Assembly (NCBI GenBank): GCA_016234655.1
Contig: JACRAU010000014.1
Span: 1 to 64,000 of the forward strand
DNA length: 64,000 nt
DNA from: Betaproteobacteria bacterium
GTDB lineage: Bacteria > Pseudomonadota > Gammaproteobacteria > Burkholderiales > Thiobacillaceae
Direction of reading: 5' to 3'
Shown: positions 44,560 through 54,798 of the stretch, piece after piece
Layout: the number at the start of each line of letters is the position of its first letter
How positions within the stretch are numbered: position 1 is the first letter of the stretch
Notes under the pieces: generated by a model
Told to the model about the DNA's origin: nothing
Seen by the model: only the letters and a program-made list of their open reading frames with translations
Databases searched by the model: none
Translations under genes and position numbers: made by a program

Positions 44560-45109
44560 CGGTTCTCAGAAAACTGCGGGTCTTGGCCGACCACAGCCAA
44601 ACATACTGCAAGCCCGAGGCGGCCGCTGTCGCGGCCGTGAGCCAAAACAGGACAGGCAGCAGCACTGACAGGCCCGGCTGCAAGGCGGCTTCGGCCAAGA
44701 CCGTGCCGATCAGCACGAATTCCAGCAACACCGCCGTCTTGCCCAGCCACGTCGGCGCCACCTTCAGGCCGCCGGTCAGTCCGCGATAGGCGGCCGCGCC
44801 GCCCAGCACCACGGCATCCCGCACCAGAACCAGCACGGCGAACCACAAGGGCAGCAGCTCATCCCAGGTCAGCAACAACAAGGCGGCCAACAGCATCAGC
44901 TTATCGGCGATGGGATCGAGCCAGGCGCCGAACTCGCTACGCTGATCGAGCAGCCGCGCCAGCCCGCCATCGATGAGATCGGTCACCGCGGCGACGGCGA
45001 ACAGCCAGAATGCCGGCTCGAATTGCCGCGCGAGCAAAGCCCACGCCACGAACGGCACCAGCAGCAAACGAGCGAAGGTGAACAGATTGGGGATGGTCCA
45101 GACGGTCAT
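44549..45109 (-). CDS. CDP-alcohol phosphatidyltransferase (PgsA-like)
   Basis: A 186-aa membrane enzyme of phospholipid synthesis that moves a CDP-linked phosphatidyl group to an alcohol. The family motif D-x2-D-G-x2-A-R-x8-G-x3-D-x3-D is seen in [20 protein letters not shown] and the following WLDPIADK. About six helices. Whether the acceptor is glycerol 3-phosphate (PgsA) or another alcohol is not settled by sequence; the tight N-terminus and TM pattern favour PgsA-like. It overlaps the MCP gene end. Confidence 0.85.
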   Translation of the reverse strand: MTVWTIPNLFTFARLLLVPFVAWALLARQFEPAFWLFAVAAVTDLIDGGLARLLDQRSEFGAWLDPIADKLMLLAALLLLTWDELLPLWFAVLVLVRDAVVLGGAAAYRGLTGGLKVAPTWLGKTAVLLEFVLIGTVLAEAALQPGLSVLLPVLFWLTAATAAASGLQYVWLWSAKTRSFLRTVRS

Positions 45110-45169
45110 GAAACATCCTTGGTGCGGTTTGCTCTAAGATTAATCCAGCCATCTCCAGGATTTAATGAC

Positions 45170-46243
45170 ATGCCGGGCATAGCCATACCCTTGCGACCCT
45201 CGTTGTGGTTTTTTGTTGCACTAATACTAAGCGCCTGCGGCCACGGCGACCCTTATTACGATGCCGACAAACCGCATCACACGTTGGAGGGCTTTCGCAA
45301 CACCACCCAGCTCGCGCCCAATGGCGGCCGCCATTTCTGGCGCTGGCAATGGGAACGCCGCATCGAAGGCCTGCCCAAGCCGCCTGTCGCCGGCTACCCC
45401 GTCGTCGCCTCCGTTGCGCCCGATTTGAATTTCTTGCAGCGCAAGCATGAACAGCCGACGGTGACCTGGGTCAATCACTCGACGCTGCTGGTACGACTCG
45501 GCGGCCTGAATATCCTGACCGACCCGATCTGGTCGGAACGCGCCTCGCCGGTCGGTTTTCTCGGGCCCAAGCGCCATGCCGCGCCGGGCATCGCCTTCGA
45601 CGCGCTGCCACGAATCGACGCCGTGGTGGTCTCGCACAACCACTACGACCACCTCGACGCCGACACCGTCGATCGCCTGCACGCCCGCTTCGGCGAGGCC
45701 CTGCGCTTCTATGTGCCGCTCGGCCTCAAGCCCTGGTTTGCCGAGCGTGGCATCGACCAAGTCAGCGAACTGGATTGGTGGGACGAGGCCCGGCTCGGCC
45801 CGCTGCGCCTGGTGTTCACCCCGGTGCAGCACTGGAGCCAGCGCACGCTGTGGAACCGCAATGAGACCCTATGGGGCGGCTGGTGGCTGGAGGCCGACGG
45901 CAAGCGTTTCTTCTTCGCCGGCGACACCGGCTACTCCGACGACTTCAAGACTATCCACAGTCGACTGGGCTCGCCCCACCTGGCCGCGATCCCGGTCGGC
46001 ACTTACGAGCCACGCTGGTTCATGGCCCGGCACCATGTCGCGCCGGACGAGGCGATCCGCATTCATCAAGACCTTGGGGCGCGGCAGAGCCTGGGCATCC
46101 ACTGGGGCACCTTCGAGCTGTCGGACGAATCGCTCGACCGCCCGCCGCAGGATTTCCTTGCCGCGCGCACCGCCGCCGAGGTCGCGCCGGAGGCGTTCTT
46201 TTTGTTGCGCCACGGCGAGAGCCGGCGCTTCGGACAAGATTAA
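45170..46243 (+). CDS. MBL-fold metallo-hydrolase lipoprotein (NAPE-PLD-like)
   Basis: A 357-aa zinc hydrolase of the metallo-beta-lactamase fold. It has a lipoprotein signal with lipobox LSACG (C near 23), then the zinc motif SHNHYDHLD and downstream GDTGYSDDF. The family includes N-acyl-phosphatidylethanolamine phospholipase D and UlaG-like enzymes; the substrate is unknown. Anchoring in the envelope suggests a role with lipids or periplasmic substrates. The ATG at 45170 gives the lipoprotein signal. Confidence 0.85.
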   Translation: MPGIAIPLRPSLWFFVALILSACGHGDPYYDADKPHHTLEGFRNTTQLAPNGGRHFWRWQWERRIEGLPKPPVAGYPVVASVAPDLNFLQRKHEQPTVTWVNHSTLLVRLGGLNILTDPIWSERASPVGFLGPKRHAAPGIAFDALPRIDAVVVSHNHYDHLDADTVDRLHARFGEALRFYVPLGLKPWFAERGIDQVSELDWWDEARLGPLRLVFTPVQHWSQRTLWNRNETLWGGWWLEADGKRFFFAGDTGYSDDFKTIHSRLGSPHLAAIPVGTYEPRWFMARHHVAPDEAIRIHQDLGARQSLGIHWGTFELSDESLDRPPQDFLAARTAAEVAPEAFFLLRHGESRRFGQD

Positions 46244-46247
46244 GAAT

Positions 46248-46306
46248 TTCCCTCTCCCGCGCTACCGCGCACCCCTCTCCCGCAAGCGGGAGAGGGGCTA
46301 GGGGAT
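46248..46306. repeat. CCCTCTCCC palindrome cluster
   Basis: A near copy CCCTCTCCCGCGC is followed by a perfect palindrome CCCCTCTCCCGC AA GCGGGAGAGGGG (46272-46297). It lies in the gap between the metallo-hydrolase and tatD and could also work as a hairpin. Confidence 0.82.
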
Positions 46307-46349
46307 ACCGGAGGGTAGGGGCTTCATCAGAGGGCGCCGCATACCAAGA

Positions 46350-47126
46350 TCAGAACACCGCCCCGAACAGCACGCGCGCGTTCTGCGTGGTCTGCTCGAT
46401 CACCGCTTCCACGTCGATGCCGCGCAACTCGGCGAGATTCGCCGCGATGCGCGCCAACTCCGCCGGCTCGTTGCGGCCCTTGCCGATCCAGGCCGGCGCG
46501 ATGTCCGGGCTGTCGGTCTCCAGCACGATGGCCGCCAGCGGCAGGTCCACCGCCAAGCGGCGCAGGTTGTTGGCGCGGGGATAGGTGAAGGCGCCGCCGA
46601 AGCCGAGCTTGAAGCCGAGCTTGATGAACTCCTCGGCCTGATGCGGGCTGCCGTTGAAGGCGTGGGCGATGCCGCCTTTCAATTGGTAGCGGCGCAGGTG
46701 TTTCAGAATCTGGTCGTTGGCGCGGCGGCAATGCAGCAGCACCGGCAGGTCGAATTCCTTGGCGAGCTTCAATTGCTCGACGTAGAAGAATTCCTGGGTG
46801 GCGTAATCCAGCTTGGGCACGAACAGGTCCAGTCCGATCTCGCCCACCGCCACCGGCCGCCATTGCTCGATCTGCCGGCGCAGCTCCGTCAGGTGCTTTT
46901 CGTGATGGACGTGGAGGTACATGGGGTGCAGGCCCCAGGCCGGCAGGCAACCGGGGTAACGCCGGCAGGTCGCGGCGACCTCGACGAAGTTGGCCGCCGT
47001 CACCGCCGGCACCACCTGCACCGTCACTTGCGCGGCGCGGGCCCGATCGTAGACGGCATCGCGGTCGGCGTCGAACTCGCCGGCGTCGAGATGGCTGTGG
47101 GTATCAACCAGGAAGCCGGTCGCCAT
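46350..47126 (-). CDS. tatD: TatD-family metal-dependent DNase
   Basis: A 258-aa TIM-barrel hydrolase. The metal-binding DTHSHLD is at the N-terminus, with LDLFVPKLDYATQEFFYVEQ-type and HCRRANDQ/HAFNGSP motifs following, as in TatD/YcfH. These enzymes degrade DNA 3' to 5' and act in DNA quality control. The ATG at 47126 is chosen as the family start. It overlaps the end of the upstream antiporter gene by 23 nt. Confidence 0.92.
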   Translation of the reverse strand: MATGFLVDTHSHLDAGEFDADRDAVYDRARAAQVTVQVVPAVTAANFVEVAATCRRYPGCLPAWGLHPMYLHVHHEKHLTELRRQIEQWRPVAVGEIGLDLFVPKLDYATQEFFYVEQLKLAKEFDLPVLLHCRRANDQILKHLRRYQLKGGIAHAFNGSPHQAEEFIKLGFKLGFGGAFTYPRANNLRRLAVDLPLAAIVLETDSPDIAPAWIGKGRNEPAELARIAANLAELRGIDVEAVIEQTTQNARVLFGAVF

Positions 47127-48342
47127 AGCGGCCATAGAAGGCCTTGAGCAGGAAGGGCGGCGCCAGGGTGGTGAGCGCGATCACGATCAGCAGCGCCGCA
47201 TACAGCTCGCCGGTGAGTATCTGTTGCGAGTAGCCGAGCTGCGCGAAGATCAGGCCGACCTCGCCGCGCGGGATCATGGCCAGGCCGATGGCGATCTGGG
47301 ACAGGCGGTTCTCCTTGATGAAGAAGCCGGCCGCCAGCTTGCCGGCGAAGGCGGCCAGCAACAAGGACAGCGCCAAGGCCCAGACGAAGGCGGAGCCCCA
47401 GTCGACCGCGTTGAGGTCGAGCGAGACGCCGACCATAACGAAGAACAGCGGTGCGAAGGTGTGGATCAGCGGCCGCATCTGTTCTTCCAGCCGGTGCGCG
47501 AGCTTGGGGCTGGGCGCGAACCAGGCCTCGATGCGGCGGCCGCCGGGCAGCTTGCGTACCAAGGTGAAGCGGAAGTGCTGGCCGAAGGCGATGCCGGCCG
47601 CGAAGCCGCCCATGATCACCGGCGCCCCCACGGCATGGGCCAGCCAGGAGAACAGCATGATCAAGGCCAGCGCCATGGTCAGCAGCAGGCCGGGCGTGGC
47701 GGCGCGCCGGTCGAAGTGATCGATGATTTGGGCAACGGCCTTGGCCGCCAGCGGCGACAGCAGCATGAATAAGACGATATAGAGGCCGACCTCGCCGGTG
47801 GCGGCGAGCGAAACCTCGTGCTGCACCGCGAACTGGTAGAGGAAGGCCAGGGCCAGCACGCCGAGGATGTCGTCGAGCACGGCGGCGCCGATGACGATCT
47901 GCGCCTCGTCCGATTTGCGCCGACCCAGGTCGTCGAGCACGCGCACGGTGATGCCGATGCTGGTGGCGGTGAGGGTGCCGCCGATGAACAGGCTGACCAG
48001 TTCCGGCAAGCCGAACACCCAGGCGCACAGCCCATAACCGAGCAAGAAGGGCAAGACAAAGCCGACCGTCGCCACGATTAAGGGTTTGATGCCGGACTCG
48101 GCTAGGCGATAGACATCGGTATCCATGCCGACCTCGAACAGCAGCAGGATGATGCCGATCTCGGCCAGGAGCTTCATGGTCTCGTCCGGGCTCACCCAAC
48201 CGAGCAGCGACGGCCCGAGCAGCAGGCCGGCGGCCAACTCGCCGATCACCGGCGGGATACCGTGGCGCGAGGCGATCTCGGAGAACAACCGGGCGGCGAT
48301 CAGGACGATGGCGAAGTAGAAAAAGAATTCGTGCAGGGCCAT
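47104..48342 (-). CDS. Cation:proton antiporter, CPA2 family (KefB-like core)
   Basis: A 412-aa antiporter with about 12 helices (N-terminus MALHEFFFYFAIVLIAARLF). Conserved CPA2 features GLLLGPSLLGWV and the DDILGVLALAF helix with paired acidic residues are present. It lacks the C-terminal TrkA-N/RCK domain of KefB/KefC, so it would not be glutathione gated in the usual way. It starts 1 nt before the end of a second, different CPA2 gene. Confidence 0.9.
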   Translation of the reverse strand: MALHEFFFYFAIVLIAARLFSEIASRHGIPPVIGELAAGLLLGPSLLGWVSPDETMKLLAEIGIILLLFEVGMDTDVYRLAESGIKPLIVATVGFVLPFLLGYGLCAWVFGLPELVSLFIGGTLTATSIGITVRVLDDLGRRKSDEAQIVIGAAVLDDILGVLALAFLYQFAVQHEVSLAATGEVGLYIVLFMLLSPLAAKAVAQIIDHFDRRAATPGLLLTMALALIMLFSWLAHAVGAPVIMGGFAAGIAFGQHFRFTLVRKLPGGRRIEAWFAPSPKLAHRLEEQMRPLIHTFAPLFFVMVGVSLDLNAVDWGSAFVWALALSLLLAAFAGKLAAGFFIKENRLSQIAIGLAMIPRGEVGLIFAQLGYSQQILTGELYAALLIVIALTTLAPPFLLKAFYGRYGDRLPG

Positions 48343-48343
48343 G

Positions 48344-49555
48344 TCAATGCTCCACTTTCAAATCTTTGCGCACCTCGCCGCTGCGCTTCAAGGCATATTC
48401 GGCGGCGATGGGGCCGAGGGTCTCCAGGATGGTGATCGCGCCGAGCACGATGGCGGACAAGGTGATGGCGAACTCCGGGTACAGCTTCGCCGCCGATTGG
48501 GTGAGACCGATGGCCATGCCCGCCATCGGTAGCAGCATCAGACCCATGAGCCTGGCCTTCTCCCTGGACAAGGCCGCGGGCGCCAGCACCAGCACGCCGA
48601 GCGACTTGCCGGCGAAGCGCGCGAGCACGAAGGCCACGGCCGCCCAGCCGGCGACGGCAAGGTCTTCGATGTGCAGCCGCGCGCCGGCGGTGACGAACAA
48701 GATGACGAAGAAGATCTCGGTGACATGGCCGAAGTCCATCTTCTCCAATACTTGCTTGCGGTCGAGGTTGTGGCTGAGCACGCCGAGCGACAGCAAGGTG
48801 AGCAGGAAGGAGGCCTTGAGCATGAGCGCCAGGCCGACGGCGCCGACGATCATGCCGACGATCAAGGCGAACTGGGTGCCCTCGTCGCGGCCGAAACGGG
48901 CGGCCAGGAACAAGAGCAGCCTAGCCAGCAGCCAGGCCAAGACCAGCGACGACAGCAAGCGGTAGGCCGGCTGCAAGAGGATGGTGTCCCAATCGGCCGC
49001 CTGGCTGTAGTGCAGCAGCGGCAGCAAGGAGGTGAAGACCAAGAAGGACAGGATGTTGTTGATGGCGACCAGCATCAGCGCGCGCTCGGTCATCGGCCCC
49101 TTCGCCCCCAGCTCGCGCACCACCAGCATGACCACCGCCGGCGACGAGGAGATGCCGATGGCACCGGCCAGCGCGGCATGCAATGGGCCGAAGCCGAGCC
49201 AATAGAGGGCCGCGAAGATCAGGCCGAACGATAGCGCCGACTCCAGCAGCGCGGCGGCGATCAAGGGGCGCTCCCGCATGGCCTGGCGGATGTCGAGCAG
49301 GCGGCCCATCTGGAACAGGATCAGGCCCAGCGCGATGTCGACGAAATACTTGGCGAAGTCGAGCACCTCCTCGCCGAACAGGCCCAGCCCGCTCGGCCCC
49401 ATCAGCAGGCCGATGGCGATGAAACCGGTGATGCGCGGCAGGAACCGAGTCTTGGCCGCCAGATAACCGCCGAGCAGGCCGACCAGGATCAGCAGGCCGA
49501 ACACCAGCATGGCGTTGATCTGCAAAGGCCAGGCCGGCAAAAAATCCAAATTCAT
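48344..49555 (-). CDS. Cation:proton antiporter, CPA2 family (second copy, divergent)
   Basis: A 403-aa antiporter with GLLMGPSGLGLFGEEV and a helix with ISSSPAVVMLVVRELGA. It is not close in sequence to the neighbour at 47104. Also lacks an RCK domain. Together with the neighbour and the P-type ATPase that diverges upstream, it suggests a cation homeostasis block. Exchange ion unknown. Confidence 0.88.
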   Translation of the reverse strand: MNLDFLPAWPLQINAMLVFGLLILVGLLGGYLAAKTRFLPRITGFIAIGLLMGPSGLGLFGEEVLDFAKYFVDIALGLILFQMGRLLDIRQAMRERPLIAAALLESALSFGLIFAALYWLGFGPLHAALAGAIGISSSPAVVMLVVRELGAKGPMTERALMLVAINNILSFLVFTSLLPLLHYSQAADWDTILLQPAYRLLSSLVLAWLLARLLLFLAARFGRDEGTQFALIVGMIVGAVGLALMLKASFLLTLLSLGVLSHNLDRKQVLEKMDFGHVTEIFFVILFVTAGARLHIEDLAVAGWAAVAFVLARFAGKSLGVLVLAPAALSREKARLMGLMLLPMAGMAIGLTQSAAKLYPEFAITLSAIVLGAITILETLGPIAAEYALKRSGEVRKDLKVEH

Positions 49556-49603
49556 GAGAGGCGTGGCTCCGCTGCGTATCTGCGAGTTAATATTCTAACC
49601 TCC

Positions 49604-49744
49604 ATGCCGATGGGCTCCGAATTCGCCATGCCGAAAACCTGGCTTCAATTCGCACTCTGCCTCGCCCCGATGACTTGGTCCGGCTTGTCCCCGCCGTCGA
49701 TCCACCGCATCGACGGCTTCGCCATTTACCTGCACGCGCGATGA
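49604..49744 (+). CDS. Possible leader peptide or small membrane protein before the P-type ATPase
   Basis: A 46-aa open frame: ATG at 49604, TGA at 49742-49744 overlapping the ATPase ATG (ATGA). It has a hydrophobic stretch (WLQFALCLAPMTWSG) like a signal peptide. No family is recognised and no strong SD is seen. It may be chance, but the overlap with the start of the next gene would permit translational coupling. Confidence 0.3.
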   Translation: MPMGSEFAMPKTWLQFALCLAPMTWSGLSPPSIHRIDGFAIYLHAR

Positions 49745-52461
49745 AACGAGGGAACGGCACGGCCAGCCGCGAGGCCGCCAAGCCCCTTGCCGCCGACTGG
49801 CATGCCCAGCCGATCGACCAGGTATGCGACAGGTTGCGAACCGGGTTGCGGGGCCTGGAGAGCGGCGAGGCCGCCGCGCGCCTGGCCCGGCATGGCCCGA
49901 ACCGGCTGCCGCCGCCCCGCCGCAGGAGCCCGCTGCTGCGCTTCCTGCTCCAGCTCCACAACCCGCTGATCCATGTCTTGCTGGGCGCCGCGGCCATCAC
50001 CTTCTGGCTGAAGGACTATGTCGATGCCGGGGTGATCCTCGGCGTGGTGGCGATCAACGCGCTCATCGGCTTCATCCAAGAAGGCAAGGCCGAGCGGGCG
50101 CTGGAGGCGGTGCAGGCCATGCTGGCCAGCCACGCCATGGTCCTGCGCGGCGGCGAGCGCCGCGAGATCGATGCGGCCGATCTGGTGCCGGGCGACATCG
50201 TGCTACTCGAATCCGGCGCTCGGGTGCCGGCCGACCTGCGCCTCATCCAGGTGAAGAACCTGCGCCTGACCGAGGCCGCGCTCACCGGCGAATCGGTGCC
50301 GGTCGAGAAAGGCGTGGCGCCGGTCGCTGTCGCCGCGCCCATCGGCGACCGCGACTGCATGGCCTATTCCGGCACCGTGGTCGTCTTTGGCCAGGCCCGC
50401 GGCCTGGTGGTGGCGACCGGCGCGGCCACCGAGATCGGCCGCATCGGCGCGTTGGTCTCCGAAGTGGAGACCCTGGCCACGCCGCTGACCCGGCGGCTCG
50501 ACCAGTTCGCCCGCCAGATCACCTTGGTCATCCTGGGCCTGAGCCTGATGACCTTCCTCTACGGCCATTACCTCGGCGGCATGCCCGCCCTGGACATCTT
50601 CCTTGCCGTGGTCGGCTTGGCGGTGGCCGCCATCCCAGAAGGCCTGCCCGCCGCCGTCACCATCAGCTTGGCCATCGGCACCGGCGTCATGGCCCGGCGC
50701 CACGCCATCGTGCGCCGCTTGCCGGCGGTGGAGACCCTGGGCTCGGTCGGCGTCATCTGCTCGGACAAGACCGGCACCCTGACCCGGAACGAGATGACCG
50801 CCGTGCGCCTGATGCTGCCCGGCCGCACCCTTGAGGTGAGCGGTGCCGGCTATGCGTCGGAAGGCGGCTTCCACGACGGCGCGCGGGCGATCGACCCGCG
50901 CGAGGAGCCGGCCCTGCAAGCCCTGGCCCGCTGCGCCCTGCTCTGCAACGACGCCCGCCTGCACGAAGACGAGCGCGGCTGGACCTTGGCCGGCGACCCG
51001 ACCGAAGGCGCCCTGCTCGCCTTGGCGCTCAAGGCCGGGCTCGACCCCGAGATGGCGGCGGCGGCCGCCCCACGCCTCGACGAAATTCCCTTCGAGTCCG
51101 AGCACCGCTTCATGGCCACCTTGCACCACGACCACGAAGGCCATGTCTTCGTGCTGCTCAAGGGCGCGCCGGAGCGCGTGCTCGCGCTGTGCCGGCATGA
51201 CGCCGCCGGCCGGCCGCTCGACCCCGCCGACTGGCACGCGCGCATGGAGGCCGCTGCCGCCCAAGGCCAGCGCGTGCTGGCCTTGGCCCAGGGCGAGATG
51301 CCGGCGGGCACCGCCTCGCTCGCCATGGCCGACATCGCGCCCCGCTTCGGGCTCTTGGGCCTGGTCGGCATGATCGACCCGCCCCGGCCGGAGGCGATCG
51401 AGGCCGTGGCCGAATGTCGCCGTGCCGGCATCCGGGTGATGATGATCACCGGCGACCACGCCGTCACCGCCGCCGCCGTCGGGCGCGAACTCGGGCTCAG
51501 GGTCGAGCGGCCCCTGACCGGCGAAGCCATCGAGGGCCTGGACGACGCCGCGCTGCGCCAACGCCTGGGCGAGACCGACGTGGTCGCGCGCGCCAGCCCA
51601 GAACACAAGCTGCGCCTGGTCGCCGCCTTGCAGGCCGAGGGTCGGCTGGTGGCGATGACCGGCGACGGCGTCAACGACGCCCCGGCGCTCAAGGCTGCCG
51701 ACATCGGCGTGGCCATGGGCCTGCGCGGCACCGACGCGGCCAAGGAGGCGGCCGATCTGGTGCTGGCCGACGACAACTTCGCCAGCATCGCCCGCGCCGT
51801 GCGCGAGGGGCGCACGGTATTCGACAACATCAAGAAGTCGTTGCTGTTCATCCTGCCCACCAATGTCGGCGAGGCCGGCGTCATCCTGCTCGCCGTCTTC
51901 GCCGGCCTGGCGCTGCCGGTCACCGCCGGCCAGATACTCTGGGTCAACATGGTCACTGCGGTGACGCTGGCGCTGGCGCTGGCCTTCGAGCCGGCCGAGG
52001 CCGGGGTCATGCGCCGGCCGCCCAGGCCGCCGGCCGAGCCGCTGATCACCAGGCTACTGCTGGCGCGCCTCGTCTATGTCAGCCTGCTGATGATCGCGGC
52101 CGCCTTCGCCGTGTACGAATGGGAGCTGGCACGCGGCAGCGGCGTCGAAACGGCGCGCACCGCCGTGGTCAACATGCTGGTGCTGGGCGAATTGGTCTAC
52201 CTCTACAACGTGCGCCACTTCACCGCCAACGCCATCTCCCGCGACATCCTCCGGGGCAACCCGGTGGCCCTCTGGGTCTGCGCCATCCTGATCGGCCTGC
52301 AATGGCTGTTCACCTACGCGCCGCCAATGCAAGGGCTGTTCCAGACGAGGCCCTTGGATTGGACATCGTGGGCGCTGATCCTGGTCTTGGCTCTGGCCAA
52401 GTTCCTCGCGGTCGAGGCGGAAAAATGGTTGTTGCGGCGCTTGCACGTCGAAAGGATGTAG
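49741..52461 (+). CDS. Cation-translocating P-type ATPase (P2-type, PacL/Ca2+-like)
   Basis: A 906-aa transporter. The phosphorylation motif CSDKTGTLT has Asp near 342, and TM4 contains PEGLP (about 299-303), as in P2A/P2-type pumps for Ca2+ or monovalent cations rather than P1B heavy-metal pumps. There is no heavy-metal-binding N-terminal domain. ATP-hinge motif GDGVNDAPALKAADIGVAMG is intact. The exact ion is not determined. Start chosen at the ATG giving MKRGNGTASRE. Confidence 0.92.
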   Translation: MKRGNGTASREAAKPLAADWHAQPIDQVCDRLRTGLRGLESGEAAARLARHGPNRLPPPRRRSPLLRFLLQLHNPLIHVLLGAAAITFWLKDYVDAGVILGVVAINALIGFIQEGKAERALEAVQAMLASHAMVLRGGERREIDAADLVPGDIVLLESGARVPADLRLIQVKNLRLTEAALTGESVPVEKGVAPVAVAAPIGDRDCMAYSGTVVVFGQARGLVVATGAATEIGRIGALVSEVETLATPLTRRLDQFARQITLVILGLSLMTFLYGHYLGGMPALDIFLAVVGLAVAAIPEGLPAAVTISLAIGTGVMARRHAIVRRLPAVETLGSVGVICSDKTGTLTRNEMTAVRLMLPGRTLEVSGAGYASEGGFHDGARAIDPREEPALQALARCALLCNDARLHEDERGWTLAGDPTEGALLALALKAGLDPEMAAAAAPRLDEIPFESEHRFMATLHHDHEGHVFVLLKGAPERVLALCRHDAAGRPLDPADWHARMEAAAAQGQRVLALAQGEMPAGTASLAMADIAPRFGLLGLVGMIDPPRPEAIEAVAECRRAGIRVMMITGDHAVTAAAVGRELGLRVERPLTGEAIEGLDDAALRQRLGETDVVARASPEHKLRLVAALQAEGRLVAMTGDGVNDAPALKAADIGVAMGLRGTDAAKEAADLVLADDNFASIARAVREGRTVFDNIKKSLLFILPTNVGEAGVILLAVFAGLALPVTAGQILWVNMVTAVTLALALAFEPAEAGVMRRPPRPPAEPLITRLLLARLVYVSLLMIAAAFAVYEWELARGSGVETARTAVVNMLVLGELVYLYNVRHFTANAISRDILRGNPVALWVCAILIGLQWLFTYAPPMQGLFQTRPLDWTSWALILVLALAKFLAVEAEKWLLRRLHVERM

Positions 52462-52536
52462 GCCTCGCGCCGCATCGGCCGATAATCCCGGTCGCTGGCG
52501 TTACAATCGAATTGTTGATAGGGAAAGAACAAGGAC

Positions 52537-53484
52537 ATGAGCAAGGAAAAAATCGTCATCCTCGGCGGCAGCGGCTTCGTCGGCTCGCACCTCGCCGCCC
52601 TTCTGGTCGCGCGCGGCAAGCACGTGCGCGTCGCCACCCGTCGGCGCGAGCAAGCCAAGCACCTGCTGCCCTTGCCCGGCGTGGAGGTGGTCGAGGCCGA
52701 CATCCACGAGCCGCAGGCGCTCAAGACCCTGTTCGCCGGCGCGGACGCGGTGATCAACCTGGTCGGCATCCTGCACGGCAGGCGCAAGGCCTTCGAGCAT
52801 GCCCACGCCGAATTGCCGCGCAAGATCGCCAGCGCCTGTCATGCCGCCGGCGTTACCCGCTTGCTGCATATGAGCGCGCTCGGCGCCGACGTGAACTCGC
52901 CCAGCAGCTATCAGCAGACCAAGGCCGACGGCGAGGCGATCGTGCGCGCGGCGGAGAAGACCCACCGCCTGCACACCACGATCTTCCGGCCTTCAGTGAT
53001 CTTCGGCCCCGGCGACAGCTTCCTGAACCTGTTCGCCCGACTGCTCAAGTTCGCGCTCATCGTGCCCCTGGCCAATGGCAACGCGCGATTCCAACCGGTC
53101 TATGTCGGCGATGTCGCCCGCGCCTTCGCCGACAGCCTGGATGACATCGACACCTTCGGCCAGAGCTATCCGCTGTGCGGCCCCAAGGTCTATACCCTGG
53201 CGGAACTGGTGCGCTTGACGGCCGCGACCCTGGGTTATTCGCGCAAGGTGATCCCGCTCGGCGAACAGGCGTCTTATGTGTTTGCGAGCCTGATGGAACT
53301 CAAGCCCGGCCGCAAGCTGATGACTCGCGACAATCACTTCGCCATGCTCAAGGACAACGTGTGCAGCGAGGGTTTCCCCGCCTTGTTCGGCAGCCCGACG
53401 CCGCTGGAGGCGGTGATCGGCTACCTCAACGAGGCCGACCCGCGCCGGGCCTATGCCAACCTGCGCCAGCAAGCCCATCGGTGA
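52537..53484 (+). CDS. NAD-dependent epimerase-like protein, complex I NDUFA9 type
   Basis: A 315-aa protein of the short-chain dehydrogenase/epimerase fold. It begins with the NAD(P)-binding [17 protein letters not shown] and contains the NDUFA9-like segment [20 protein letters not shown]. Bacterial members are of unclear function. It is followed by cca after 1 nt, so they are co-transcribed. Confidence 0.9.
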   Translation: MSKEKIVILGGSGFVGSHLAALLVARGKHVRVATRRREQAKHLLPLPGVEVVEADIHEPQALKTLFAGADAVINLVGILHGRRKAFEHAHAELPRKIASACHAAGVTRLLHMSALGADVNSPSSYQQTKADGEAIVRAAEKTHRLHTTIFRPSVIFGPGDSFLNLFARLLKFALIVPLANGNARFQPVYVGDVARAFADSLDDIDTFGQSYPLCGPKVYTLAELVRLTAATLGYSRKVIPLGEQASYVFASLMELKPGRKLMTRDNHFAMLKDNVCSEGFPALFGSPTPLEAVIGYLNEADPRRAYANLRQQAHR

Positions 53485-53485
53485 C

Positions 53486-54715
53486 GTGCCGAGTTTTCCC
53501 GAACGGATAAAGGTCTATGTTGTCGGCGGCGCCGTGCGCGACCGCCTGCTCGGCCTGGCGGTGCAGGACCGCGACCACGTGGTGGTCGGCGCCACGCCGG
53601 AAGACATGGCGCGGCTGGGCTTCCGCCCGGTCGGCAAGGACTTTCCGGTCTTCCTCCACCCCAAGACGCAAGAGGAATACGCCCTCGCCCGCACCGAGCG
53701 CAAGACCGCGCGCGGCTATAAGGGCTTCCAGGTCTATGCCAGCCCCGAAGTGACGCTGGAGGAGGACCTGATCCGGCGCGACCTCACCATCAACGCCATG
53801 GCCGAGGCGGAAGACGGCAGCATCGTCGACCCCCACGGCGGCCGGCGCGACCTCGCCGCGAAGGTGCTGCGCCACGTGAGCGCCGCCTTCGGCGAGGACC
53901 CGGTGCGCATCTTGCGCGTGGCCCGCTTCGCCGCGCGCTTTCCCGAGTTCAGCGTCGCCGAAGAAACCCTGGCGCTGATGCGCGCGATGGTCGCCAGCGG
54001 CGAGATCGACGCCTTGATACCGGAACGGGTCTGGCAAGAAATCAGCCGTGGCCTGATGGAGATCAGGCCCTCGCGCCTGATCGAGGTGCTGCGCGACTGT
54101 GGCGCGCTGAAAAAATTATTGCCCGAAGTCGACATGCTGTTCGGCGTGCCGCAAGACCCGGCCAAGCACCCGGAAATCGACACCGGCGCGCATCTCTTGC
54201 GCGTGCTCGACTGGGCCGCCGGCCAAGGCCACCCGCTGCCGGTGCGCTACGCCGCGCTGGTGCACGATCTGGGCAAGGGCCTGACCCCGCGCGAGCGCTG
54301 GCCCGACCACGGCGGCCATGAAGCCGCCGGCATGGACGCGGTACGCGAAGTGAGCACGCGAATCCGCGTGCCGACCGACTGCAAGGAACTCGCGCTCGCC
54401 GTCGCCCGCTGGCACGGCGAGGCGCATCGCGCCGACCGGCTCGACGCCGCCGGCCTCTTGGCCGTGCTGGAAGCGACCGATGCCTTTCGCCGACCCGAAC
54501 GCTTCGAGCAGTTCCTGCTCGCCTGCGCCGACGATCACCACGGCCGGCCTGGCTACGAGGCCCGGCCCTTCGTCCAGGCCGAGCGCTTGCGCCAGGCCCT
54601 GGCCGCCGCGCAAGCGGTCGATGCCGGCGCCGTCGCCGCCGCCGCGCCGGGCCGCATCCCCGAGGCCATCCGTGCCGCGCGCACGGCCGCCATCGCGGCC
54701 GGCTTGCCAAGTTGA
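53486..54715 (+). CDS. cca: Multifunctional CCA tRNA nucleotidyltransferase
   Basis: A 409-aa class II nucleotidyltransferase that adds or repairs the 3' CCA of tRNA. It has the [10 protein letters not shown] turn, [10 protein letters not shown] motif, [13 protein letters not shown] and a C-terminal HD phosphohydrolase domain with VHDLGKG, which marks the multifunctional bacterial form. The GTG at 53486 is chosen because it is close after the preceding stop and gives a length near E. coli Cca (412 aa); an ATG at 53453 inside the preceding gene is an alternative. Confidence 0.93.
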   Translation: MPSFPERIKVYVVGGAVRDRLLGLAVQDRDHVVVGATPEDMARLGFRPVGKDFPVFLHPKTQEEYALARTERKTARGYKGFQVYASPEVTLEEDLIRRDLTINAMAEAEDGSIVDPHGGRRDLAAKVLRHVSAAFGEDPVRILRVARFAARFPEFSVAEETLALMRAMVASGEIDALIPERVWQEISRGLMEIRPSRLIEVLRDCGALKKLLPEVDMLFGVPQDPAKHPEIDTGAHLLRVLDWAAGQGHPLPVRYAALVHDLGKGLTPRERWPDHGGHEAAGMDAVREVSTRIRVPTDCKELALAVARWHGEAHRADRLDAAGLLAVLEATDAFRRPERFEQFLLACADDHHGRPGYEARPFVQAERLRQALAAAQAVDAGAVAAAAPGRIPEAIRAARTAAIAAGLPS

Positions 54716-54798
54716 AAAACAGTGGGCGTATACTGCGCCGACAACAATAACGCACATCCCCAACCCGCCCTTTCGGGCACTCTGACTTAGGAGGTCTT

